Notes under the pieces: model-generated
Told to the model about the DNA's origin: nothing
Seen by the model: the letters and a program-made list of their open reading frames with translations, nothing else
Databases searched by the model: none
Shown: one piece after another, positions 1-5,539 of the stretch
Position numbering within the stretch: position 1 is the first letter of the stretch
Layout of the letters: each line of letters starts with the position of its first letter
Assembly: GCA_021780625.1 (NCBI GenBank)
Contig: JAJXYI010000623.1
Span: 1 to 5,698, forward strand
Direction: 5' to 3'
DNA from: a bacterium
GTDB lineage: Bacteria; Verrucomicrobiota; Verrucomicrobiae; Opitutales; Opitutaceae
DNA length: 5,698 nt
Program-made: the position numbers and the translations under genes

Positions 1-2
1 CA

Positions 3-1430
3 CTCGCGTTCGCCTGCCTTCCCCTCGTCATTCACCGGCCCGGACGTGCCGCGCTCGCCCTCGCCTGCGCGGTCGCTCTCCCGCTCCCGCACGCCCTGCG
101 CAATCTCGCCTGGTACGGCACGCCCCTCGGTATCCACAAGGCCGAGGACGGCGGCGCCGAGGCCTGCGAACGTCTGTCCGCCGGCACCGTCGTCTCCAAC
201 CTGTTGCGCGAGGCGGGAGACCAGTTCGCCACGCCGTCGCCGGCCGCCAACCGCCTGCTGTTGTCGGCCGTCTTGAACCTCCACCACTGGCTCGGGCTCG
301 ACCCCGAGGACCGAAAAACCACGTTGTGGACCACCCGCTACGCGATCGTCTGGGCGCCGAACGTGGAGACCCTCGCCACGGACCCCGTCCTCGTGGTGCT
401 GGCGCTCGCAGCCGCCGCACTGGCCCTCCTGGGCTGGCGACGGATTGACCCCGCCGAGCGCGCGCTCTGGCCGGCCTTCGCCGCCATGGTGGTGCTGTTC
501 GCGCTCGCGATCAAATGGCAGCCCTGGATCACCCGCCTCGAGTTGCCCAGCTTCCTCATCGCAGCCGCGCTCGCCGCACGCGCACTCGATCGGCTTCCAC
601 CCTGGGCGCCGGTCGCTGCCGGGCTCGCCGCCTTCGCCGTCTGGCTCCCCGCCGCCGAGACCGCCACTCGTCCCCTCTGGACCGAACCCACGCTCTGGCA
701 GACCAGCCGCTGGGCCGACTATTTTCGCGTCTCGCCGGCTGATGAGGCGGTCACCAACCGAAGCGTCGCCCTCATCGAACGCGCCCGCGTGCACCTGCTC
801 GAAATCGACAACATCCACAACGCCCCCTACCCGGCCATGCGGCGCCTGCTCGACTCCGATCCGGTCCGCATCCGGTTCTGGGGCTGTCTGCCCCAGTCGC
901 GCAAGGTGCCCCCGGATGCGATATGGGCCTCCGCGAACCACCGCGAATTGCCACTCTGGCGCACGGTGCCCGGAGCCCGCGAGCGGTACCGCGCCGTCGG
1001 CAATGCGTATCCATGGGTTCTCTACCTCCCGGCGTCGCGGGTCGGCGCCCTCGCCTCCGAAGCGCTTCCCGCCTTCATCGGCTGGACCGCCTCCCGCGGC
1101 CTCGGCGGACCCCGTGCCCTTTACGAAAGTCCTGCCCCCTTCTACGTTCGTGAAATGGAAGGACCGCGCGTCATGGCGGGATTCATTGCCGACGGCGGTC
1201 GCCAGAGACTCCAGTTTTCGCTCTACGCTGCCGGTCAACCCATGCATCTCACCCTCTCAGTCGACGCCCATACCACCAACTCCGCAAATCTTCCCGCCTC
1301 GACAAACTGGCTCGACGCCGCCTTCGCCTTGCCGCCCCTTCCCCCGGGACCTCACGTGCTCTGGCTCACCCTCTCCCCCGCTCCCACCCACGCCCCGATC
1401 TTCCGCCGCTTCCGCCTCCTCGGCCCCTGA
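3..1430 (+). CDS. Multi-pass membrane protein, probable GT-C type glycosyltransferase (5'-truncated)
   Basis: The reading frame is open from the window edge (first full codon at 3) to the TGA at 1428-1430, giving 475 residues of a longer protein. A TTG at 204 is in frame, but coding-like sequence continues upstream of it, so it is not the start. Hydrophobic segments lie in the first ~35 visible residues, around nt 384-435 (VLVVLALAAAALALL), 471-515, 546-590 and 609-655. They are followed by a mostly soluble C-terminal region of about 250 residues. An RNLAWYGTPLG stretch after an early hydrophobic segment resembles the loop after a membrane helix in polyprenyl-phosphate-sugar-dependent GT-C enzymes. 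Those enzymes transfer sugars on the outer face of the inner membrane. The N-terminal half, where the GT-C catalytic acidic residues would lie, is missing, so the enzyme class is inferred from topology and general resemblance. It could instead be an uncharacterised membrane protein. No intrinsic terminator follows it; a repeat cluster does. Confidence 0.6.
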   Translation, partial: LAFACLPLVIHRPGRAALALACAVALPLPHALRNLAWYGTPLGIHKAEDGGAEACERLSAGTVVSNLLREAGDQFATPSPAANRLLLSAVLNLHHWLGLDPEDRKTTLWTTRYAIVWAPNVETLATDPVLVVLALAAAALALLGWRRIDPAERALWPAFAAMVVLFALAIKWQPWITRLELPSFLIAAALAARALDRLPPWAPVAAGLAAFAVWLPAAETATRPLWTEPTLWQTSRWADYFRVSPADEAVTNRSVALIERARVHLLEIDNIHNAPYPAMRRLLDSDPVRIRFWGCLPQSRKVPPDAIWASANHRELPLWRTVPGARERYRAVGNAYPWVLYLPASRVGALASEALPAFIGWTASRGLGGPRALYESPAPFYVREMEGPRVMAGFIADGGRQRLQFSLYAAGQPMHLTLSVDAHTTNSANLPASTNWLDAAFALPPLPPGPHVLWLTLSPAPTHAPIFRRFRLLGP

Positions 1431-1491
1431 GCGCTGACTCTATGAATTTCGGATAGACGTTGAGTGCAGAATCTCGATTTCGCCTTCGGAC

Positions 1492-1507
1492 GCGAGTCTC
1501 GACTCGC
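1492..1507. repeat. Perfect inverted repeat (hairpin 1 of 4)
   Basis: GCGAGTC (1492-1498) and GACTCGC (1501-1507) are exact reverse complements separated by TC. No T-run follows, so it is not a typical intrinsic terminator. It is the first of four hairpins in the intergenic repeat. Confidence 0.6.
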
Positions 1508-1511
1508 ACCC

Positions 1512-1532
1512 CGCTGGCGCGTGACGCCAGCG
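1512..1532. repeat. Perfect inverted repeat (hairpin 2 of 4)
   Basis: CGCTGGCG (1512-1519) pairs with CGCCAGCG (1525-1532) around the 5-nt loop CGTGA. This is the strongest stem of the cluster. It has no U-tract on either strand. It could form a stable RNA hairpin downstream of the glycosyltransferase-like gene and protect the 3' end of its transcript, but that is inference. Confidence 0.65.
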
Positions 1533-1584
1533 AACGCCAGCCACAGCACGAGCCACACCCAGTAGCCGAGCAACGAACAGAGGG

Positions 1585-1604
1585 CGGGACGTCGAGTCGT
1601 CCCG
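1585..1604. repeat. Perfect inverted repeat (hairpin 3 of 4)
   Basis: CGGGACG (1585-1591) pairs with CGTCCCG (1598-1604) around the 6-nt loop TCGAGT. It lies 6 bp before hairpin 4. Confidence 0.6.
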
Positions 1605-1610
1605 TCCAAA

Positions 1611-1628
1611 GCGGAGCCGAGGCTCCGC
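1611..1628. repeat. Perfect inverted repeat (hairpin 4 of 4)
   Basis: GCGGAGCC (1611-1618) and GGCTCCGC (1621-1628) are exact reverse complements separated by GA. In practice this is a 7-bp stem with a CGAG loop. The right edge overlaps CCGCACTCCA (1625-1634). Its reverse complement TGGAGTGCGG recurs in the second repeat cluster at 3951-3960. Confidence 0.6.
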
Positions 1629-1644
1629 ACTCCAAAAATAGGCC

Positions 1645-1812
1645 CCCTCTGTCCCCTGCCCTCCGACCTCCGCCCTCTGTCCTCTGACTTCTGTCCTCTG
1701 TCCTCCGTCCCCCGACCTCCGACGTCCGACTTCCGACCTCCGACATCCAGCATCCGACCTCCGCCCTCCGACTTCCGACATCCGACATCCGACGTCCGCC
1801 TTCCGACATCCG
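1645..1812. repeat. Tandem array of 24 degenerate 7-bp units, consensus HCNTCYG
   Basis: The 168 bp divide exactly into 24 heptamers with no insertion or deletion. Position 2 is C and position 5 is C in every unit. Position 4 is T in all but two units (2 and 10). Position 7 is G in all but one (unit 15, ACATCCA). Position 3 takes all four bases. Units 1, 2 and 5-8 have T at position 6 (for example CCCTCTG, TCCTCTG); the others have C (for example ACCTCCG, ACATCCG). Read on the minus strand the array is a run of CGGANGT-like units. It ends 44 bp before the ATG of the rib gene. Short tandem heptanucleotide repeats are known from filamentous cyanobacteria; any relation is unproven. Confidence 0.9.
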
Positions 1813-1856
1813 CCCACCTCTTGACACCCTCCCGCTCGGAAGCGACCGTTTCTCCC

Positions 1857-2957
1857 ATGTCGCATCCGCAAGAGCCCTTCGATACCATCGAGTCAGCGAT
1901 CCAGGATATCGCCGCCGGAAAGCTCGTCATCGTCACCGACGACGAGGACCGCGAAAACGAAGGCGACCTGATCATGGCCGCGACCAAGGCAACGCCCGAG
2001 ACGGTGAACATGATGATCCGCTACGGTAGCGGCATCGTCTGCGTGCCCACGGTCGAGCACCAGCTGAAGCACCTCGGGCTCGGCCCCATGGTCGCGCGCA
2101 ATCGCGAGGTTCAACGCACCGATTTCACCGTCAGCGTCGACGCCGCCGAGGGCATCGCCACCGGCATCAGCGCCTACGACCGCACGCGCACCATCCACAT
2201 TCTTGCCGACCCCGAGGCGCGCGCCGAGCAACTCGTCCAGCCCGGCCACGTGTTCCCACTTCGCGCCCGCCCAGGCGGCGTCCTCGAGCGCGCCGGCCAC
2301 ACCGAGGCCGCTGTCGACCTCGCAACCCTCGCCGGCCTGCCCCCCGCGGGCGTCCTGTGCGAACTCGTCAACGACGACGGCACCGTCAAACGCCTGCCCC
2401 AGTTGATCGAGTTCAAGAAGCAGTTCGGGCTACGCCTCGTATCCATCGCCCAGCTGATCGAATACCGCCTCGCGCGGGAGCAGCTCGTCGAGCGAATCTG
2501 CACCAAGCCCTTCCCCTCCGCGTACGGGGAATTCACCGCCCACGTGTTCAAGAGCAGCCTCGACGGACGCCACCACCTCGCCCTCGTCATGGGCAAACCC
2601 AGCCCCGAGCCCACCCTCGTGCGCGTGCACAGCGAGAATCTTCTCAGCGACGTCTTCCAGGCCACCGGCATGTCCAGCCACCACTCGCTCACGGCCTCCC
2701 TCGAGGCGATCGCCCGCGAGGGCCGCGGCGTGGTGCTCTACATGCAACCGCTCAACGCCGGCGACGCCATGGTCCAACGGCTCAACGCCAAACCCGGCGA
2801 GTCCATCCCCGCCATGGGCCTGCGCGACTACGGCCTCGGAGCCCAGATCCTTCGCGCCGTCGGCCTCGGCAAGATCCGGCTGCTGTCCGGCAGTCAGCGA
2901 AAACTTGTCGGACTCGACGCCTACGGGCTCGAGATCGTCGAACAAGTCAGCGTCTGA
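1857..2957 (+). CDS. ribB: 3,4-dihydroxy-2-butanone 4-phosphate synthase fused to a degenerate GTP cyclohydrolase II-like domain (RibBX/RibBA-like)
   Basis: This 366-residue protein makes the four-carbon precursor of riboflavin from ribulose 5-phosphate in the cytoplasm. The RibB domain (residues ~8-205) has the DDEDRENEGDLI motif (28-39), RYGSGIVC (55-62), FTVSVDAAEGIATGISAYDR (90-109), GHVFPLRA (130-137) and GHTEAAVDL (147-155), all as in active RibB. The second half (~225-366) aligns in outline with GTP cyclohydrolase II but lacks its key residues. The HSEC motif is HSEN (258-261). The RCDC segment is replaced by SSHH (273-276). The RQEGRGIGL catalytic stretch is replaced after LYM by QPLNAGD (from 297). 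This matches the RibBX variant, in which the second domain does not replace RibA. I chose the ATG at 1857; an in-frame TTG at 1821 would add 12 poorly conserved-looking residues. No Shine-Dalgarno sequence or FMN riboswitch is evident. A separate ribA is expected elsewhere. Confidence 0.93.
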   Translation: MSHPQEPFDTIESAIQDIAAGKLVIVTDDEDRENEGDLIMAATKATPETVNMMIRYGSGIVCVPTVEHQLKHLGLGPMVARNREVQRTDFTVSVDAAEGIATGISAYDRTRTIHILADPEARAEQLVQPGHVFPLRARPGGVLERAGHTEAAVDLATLAGLPPAGVLCELVNDDGTVKRLPQLIEFKKQFGLRLVSIAQLIEYRLAREQLVERICTKPFPSAYGEFTAHVFKSSLDGRHHLALVMGKPSPEPTLVRVHSENLLSDVFQATGMSSHHSLTASLEAIAREGRGVVLYMQPLNAGDAMVQRLNAKPGESIPAMGLRDYGLGAQILRAVGLGKIRLLSGSQRKLVGLDAYGLEIVEQVSV

Positions 2958-2998
2958 GCCGAAAACCCGGTTAACAGGCGTTCATTTTCGAACTGCAA

Positions 2999-3017
2999 CC
3001 CGCTGATCATCAGCGGG
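2999..3017. repeat. 19-bp palindrome between rib gene and glycine-zipper gene
   Basis: CCCGCTGAT (2999-3007) and ATCAGCGGG (3009-3017) are exact reverse complements around a single C. As RNA it would form a 7-bp stem with a 5-nt loop, 41 nt after the rib stop. No T-run follows, so it is a weak candidate for termination. A dimeric-repressor operator for the downstream gene is an equally possible reading. Confidence 0.45.
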
Positions 3018-3079
3018 CCTTGGAACTTTCCGATCTCGCCCGAAACCGTCCGGCCCCGGAAACGGTCAATTCCTTCATC

Positions 3080-3763
3080 ATGAAAACGCTTCGTCTGGCC
3101 CTCCCGCTCGCCGTCCTCGCGTTTTGCGCGCCGGCTTCCACCGTCTTCGCCCAGGACGCCTCCACCTCCCGCGACACGCTCCTCGGGGCGATCGCCGGAG
3201 CCATCATCGGACACCAGAACGGCCGCACCGCCGAAGGCGCCCTTATCGGCGCAGGCGCCGGCCTGGTCGTCAATGCGCTCTCCCACAACCAGGGCAACGA
3301 CAACGGTCACATGACCGGCGCCCTGCTCGGCGGCGCCGCCGGAGCGATGATCGGCAAGCACAATGGAAACACCGCCGCCGGAGCCCTGGTCGGCGCCACC
3401 GTCGGTTACATTGCCTCCGACGCCAGGCCCGTCACCTACAACGCGTCCTACAGCTATGGATACCCGCGGGACCGCGACTGCTACGAAGCCCCCCGACGCC
3501 AGGTGATCGTCGTCCAGCCCCGCTGCGTCGAGCCGCAGACCGTCGTCTATTCCGCTCCCGCCTGCGCCGAACCCGACACCGTCACCTACGTGACGCCCGG
3601 ATACGAGGCCCCGGCCCGCGTGGTCGTCGTAAACGAGCCCGAACAGGTGATCGTCGTCCGCCAGCGGCCCGCGGTGATCGTCCGCGACCGCGGCTACGTC
3701 GTGGTCCGCCGCCGCGATCGCGACCGGTGGCATGACCGCGACGATCGGCGCGACCGCGATTGA
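3080..3763 (+). CDS. Secreted glycine-zipper protein with duplicated zipper and valine/arginine-rich tail
   Basis: This 227-residue protein probably goes to the periplasm or outer membrane. A signal peptide spans residues 1-24 (KTLR, a hydrophobic core, then STVFA cut before Q25). C16 is not in a good lipobox. Two glycine-zipper units at about 35-66 (LGAIAGAIIG...GALIGAGAG) and 83-114 (LGGAAGAMIG...GALVGATVG) are 48 residues apart and share 17 of 32 positions, which indicates an internal duplication. Such GxxxG-rich hairpins pack helices in membranes and occur in the glycine-zipper 2TM/YMGG-like families. Residues 118-209 hold short valine-rich strands (QVIVV, ARVVVV, QVIVV, AVIV, YVVV) spaced by prolines. 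Residues 210-227 are almost all R and D. Three cysteines (134, 149, 162) remain after cleavage. The ATG at 3080 was chosen because it starts the signal peptide; an upstream TTG at 3020 would place 20 residues before it. Precise function is unknown. Confidence 0.85.
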   Translation: MKTLRLALPLAVLAFCAPASTVFAQDASTSRDTLLGAIAGAIIGHQNGRTAEGALIGAGAGLVVNALSHNQGNDNGHMTGALLGGAAGAMIGKHNGNTAAGALVGATVGYIASDARPVTYNASYSYGYPRDRDCYEAPRRQVIVVQPRCVEPQTVVYSAPACAEPDTVTYVTPGYEAPARVVVVNEPEQVIVVRQRPAVIVRDRGYVVVRRRDRDRWHDRDDRRDRD

Positions 3764-3784
3764 TCGCACCCCACAGTTTTCTAG

Positions 3785-3811
3785 GCGGCCGGATTTTCCG
3801 GCCGCTTTTTT
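3785..3811 (+). terminator. Rho-independent terminator after the glycine-zipper gene
   Basis: GCGGCCGGA (3785-3793) pairs perfectly with TCCGGCCGC (3797-3805) around TTT, and six T residues follow (3806-3811). It lies 21 bp after the stop codon at 3763, so it ends the glycine-zipper transcript and probably any read-through from the rib gene. Confidence 0.92.
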
Positions 3812-3853
3812 GTGCCCCTGCAACGAGAAGGTAACGACCACTCCGGACAGGAT

Positions 3854-3880
3854 TGAACAGAAGGCAACGAAGGGAACGAA
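3854..3880 (+). repeat. Short 9-bp tandem repeat (three degenerate units)
   Basis: Three consecutive 9-mers, TGAACAGAA, GGCAACGAA and GGGAACGAA, share the pattern KGNANNGAA. The motif resembles an interspersed intergenic repeat I recall from Verrucomicrobiota and related phyla, but I cannot verify that here. It sits between the terminator and the inverted heptamer element. Confidence 0.5.
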
Positions 3881-3888
3881 GACCGGGC

Positions 3889-4015
3889 AGGAGTTAGAAT
3901 ATGGGAGCTGGGAGGTAGGATGCGGTCAGCGGCGGCGGCTTGGCTCGATGTGGAGTGCGGTGGCCCGACACTACATTCCACACTTCTAGCTCCTAAATTC
4001 TAGCTCCTAACTCCT
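3889..4015. repeat. Imperfect inverted-repeat element with arms made of 7-bp units
   Basis: The left arm (3891-3925) reads as heptamers GAGTTAG, AATATGG, GAGCTGG, GAGGTAG, GATGCGG. The right arm, read on the minus strand from 4013, is GAGTTAG, GAGCTAG, AATTTAG, GAGCTAG. AGGAGTTAGAAT (3889-3900) equals the reverse complement of 3997-4015 minus exactly one heptamer (GAGCTAG). The right arm also shows as a 14-bp direct repeat, TTCTAGCTCCTAAA (3984-3997) then TTCTAGCTCCTAAC (3998-4011). Inside lies a second hairpin (3947-3962 with 3969-3984, 6-nt loop). No coding function is supported. Confidence 0.65.
3947..3984. repeat. Inner hairpin of the inverted-repeat element
   Basis: 3947-3962 can pair with 3969-3984 around the loop GCCCGA. 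As RNA it has 11 Watson-Crick pairs, three G-U pairs and two mismatches. It includes the uninterrupted block TGTGGA with TCCACA. It contains TGGAGTGCGG (3951-3960), which is also found on the minus strand at 1634-1625. Confidence 0.55.
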
Positions 4016-4076
4016 CTCTCCCCCATCCCTGTAAAGCTCCGCCCTCGTCAGCTCTTCAGCCGTTTCTCCCGCTCCC

Positions 4077-5501
4077 TCAATCCGTCACGTCGAGTTCGGG
4101 CCACTGCGCCAGCTTCCGATGCAGCGTACGCCGGCTGATGCCCATCAGTTCCGCCGCCCGGGTGCGATTGCCACGCGCCTTGATCAGCGCCTCGCGGAGG
4201 AGTCTGCGCTCATTCTCCTCGACTGAGAGCGTTGCCGGAGCCGAAGGCATCGCCAGGGAAGCGGAAGGCGTCGCAGCCGCGCCCGAGCCGGCTCCCGTCG
4301 CCCCCGAAGGAACGATCGCCGGAAGAAGCGTCGTCGAGCGATATTTCGGCTCCAGGTCGTATTCGGTCAGCTTCCCGCCCCGGTGCAGCACGACCGCATT
4401 CTCCGCAAAGTTGCGCAGCTCGCGGATGTTACCAGGCCACGGATACGTCTGCAGGGTCCGCAGCGCGCCGGGTTCGATCGCCGGGGGCTCCGTCGCGTTT
4501 TCCGCCGAAAAGACTCGGATGAAGTGATCCAGCAGAATCGGAATGTCATCGGTCCGCTCCCTCAGCGGCGGCATCTCGATGCGCACGACGTTCAGCCGGA
4601 AGAAAAGGTCCTCGCGGAATTTTCCCTCGCGCACCATCCGCTCGAGGCTTCGATTGGTCGCGGCCACCAGGCGCACGTCGAGCTCGATCGGCTTCGCGCC
4701 GCCCACGCGCTCGATCGACTTGGTCTCGAGAAACCGGAGCAGTTTCACCTGCGTCGACGCCGAGATCTCGCCGATTTCGTCCAGGAACAACGTCCCTCCG
4801 TCCGCCATCTCGAACCGGCCCACCCGGCGCTCGACCGCCCCAGTGAACGCGCCGCGCTCGTGGCCGAAAATTTCGCTCTCCAGGAGATTCTCCGCCAGCG
4901 CCGCACAGTGCACCGCCACAAACGGTCCGCGGGACCGCGGGCTCGCCTGATGAAGCGCCTGCGCGATCAGTTCCTTGCCCGTGCCCGACTCGCCCTCCAC
5001 CAGGATCGTCGCTTTCGAGGGCGCCACCAGCCGCACGCGGTCCAGCGTCTCCTTCAGCTTCAGCGAATGCCCCACGATGTGCTCGAAATTGAATTTCTCG
5101 TCCAGTCGCTCGTGCAGCCGCTTCACCTCCACCTCGAGGGTCTTGCTCTTCAACGCCCGCTGGATCAGCAGCTCCAGGCGCTCGATGTTCACCGGCTTCG
5201 TCAGGAAATCCACCGCCCCGCGCTTCATCGCCTCCACCGCCGATTCGATGCTGCCGTAGGCCGTCATCATGATCACCGCCGGCCGGTACGTCAGCGCCAA
5301 CGCCTTGTCGATGACCTTCAAACCCGATTTTCCCGGCATGCGCAGGTCCGTGACAATCACGTCGAACTCCTCCGCATCCATCAGGTTGAACGCCTCGTCC
5401 GCGTTCGCCGCCACCGTCACGTCATAGTTGTCCAGGAGCGCCTGTTGAAGGCCCTCCCGGGTGTGCTTCTCGTCGTCGACGATGAGAACACTGGGCTGCA
5501 T
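4077..5501 (-). CDS. NtrC-family sigma-54-dependent response regulator
   Basis: This 474-residue transcription activator has the full NtrC layout. The receiver domain (1-~118) has the acidic pocket D9/D10, phospho-acceptor D52 in DLRMP, T80 and K102. The AAA+ ATPase (~140-375) has Walker A GESGTGKE (170-177), the sigma-54-contacting loop GAFTGA (217-222) and Walker B GGTLFLDE (235-242). A flexible Ala/Ser/Pro/Gly linker (~393-425) leads to a Fis-type helix-turn-helix (~433-466, GNRTRAAELMGISRRTLHRKL). When phosphorylated it should form a ring on enhancer DNA and drive open-complex formation by sigma-54 RNA polymerase. All signature residues are present, so it should be active. Its target genes are not visible: I found no -24/-12 TGGCAC-N5-TTGC site in the window. 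The start ATG at 5501 gives the normal receiver N-terminus. The divergent gene at 5646 may be its kinase. No clear terminator follows the stop. Confidence 0.95.
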   Translation of the reverse strand: MQPSVLIVDDEKHTREGLQQALLDNYDVTVAANADEAFNLMDAEEFDVIVTDLRMPGKSGLKVIDKALALTYRPAVIMMTAYGSIESAVEAMKRGAVDFLTKPVNIERLELLIQRALKSKTLEVEVKRLHERLDEKFNFEHIVGHSLKLKETLDRVRLVAPSKATILVEGESGTGKELIAQALHQASPRSRGPFVAVHCAALAENLLESEIFGHERGAFTGAVERRVGRFEMADGGTLFLDEIGEISASTQVKLLRFLETKSIERVGGAKPIELDVRLVAATNRSLERMVREGKFREDLFFRLNVVRIEMPPLRERTDDIPILLDHFIRVFSAENATEPPAIEPGALRTLQTYPWPGNIRELRNFAENAVVLHRGGKLTEYDLEPKYRSTTLLPAIVPSGATGAGSGAAATPSASLAMPSAPATLSVEENERRLLREALIKARGNRTRAAELMGISRRTLHRKLAQWPELDVTD

Positions 5502-5509
5502 GGGCCGGC

Positions 5510-5539
5510 ATTAGACGCGGAGTGCTCGGCGACCGTCAA
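5510..5539 (-). promoter_or_regulatory. Candidate sigma-70-type promoter for the response regulator
   Basis: On the minus strand, TTGACG (5539-5534) and TCTAAT (5515-5510) are separated by 18 bp, each one base from the consensus hexamers. The expected transcription start, 7 nt past the -10 box, is near 5503, only about 2 nt before the ATG at 5501. The transcript would therefore be leaderless or nearly so. No ribosome-binding site is visible upstream of this start. Confidence 0.45.

Larger units (their letters stand above)
1431..1820. repeat. Gene-free composite repeat region upstream of the rib gene
   Basis: This 390-bp intergenic stretch holds no convincing gene. Its left part (about 1441-1640) contains four short perfect inverted repeats in a row. 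Its right part (1645-1812) is a tandem array of 7-bp units. Long open frames on the minus strand across it encode only low-complexity heptapeptides rich in S, D, V, G and R, because 24 units of 7 bp contain no stop in any phase. They are best read as repeat artefacts. No FMN riboswitch core was recognised ahead of the riboflavin gene. The composition resembles dispersed intergenic repeats I recall from Verrucomicrobiota genomes; that recollection is unverified here. Confidence 0.75.

Noticed and set aside
1821..1826. TTGACA, a perfect -35 hexamer just ahead of the rib gene
   Set aside because: No acceptable -10 box lies 16-19 bp downstream (the sequence there is around GACCGT). A promoter here cannot be supported.
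1431..1856. Possible FMN riboswitch ahead of the riboflavin gene
   Set aside because: No RFN-element core or conserved stem arrangement was recognised. The hairpins present are simple palindromes belonging to the repeat cluster.
1352..2011. Long minus-strand open frame with heptapeptide repeats (S-D-V-G-G-R style), plus similar frames in the other two minus phases
   Set aside because: It is open only because the 7-bp array has no stop in any phase. It runs antisense into both the glycosyltransferase-like gene and the rib gene, and all three frames give equally repetitive peptides, which marks a DNA repeat rather than a protein.
3125..3127. Cys16 of the glycine-zipper protein as a lipoprotein lipobox cysteine
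   Set aside because: The residue before it is Phe (LAFC), which does not fit a lipobox. A normal signal peptidase I site (VFA before QD) follows at residues 22-24.
3714..3721. GCGATCGC, identical to the cyanobacterial HIP1 octamer
   Set aside because: It falls in an R/D codon run where GCGATCGC arises readily, and a single copy is not evidence of HIP1 enrichment.
3732..3989. Plus-strand open frame of 85 codons after the glycine-zipper gene
   Set aside because: It starts inside the zipper gene in another frame, reads through the intrinsic terminator and then through the repeats. No domain or conserved feature is seen.
4016..4076. Possible terminator for the response regulator on the minus strand
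   Set aside because: Only a weak GCT/AGC pairing is present after the stop, with no stable stem followed by a T-run.
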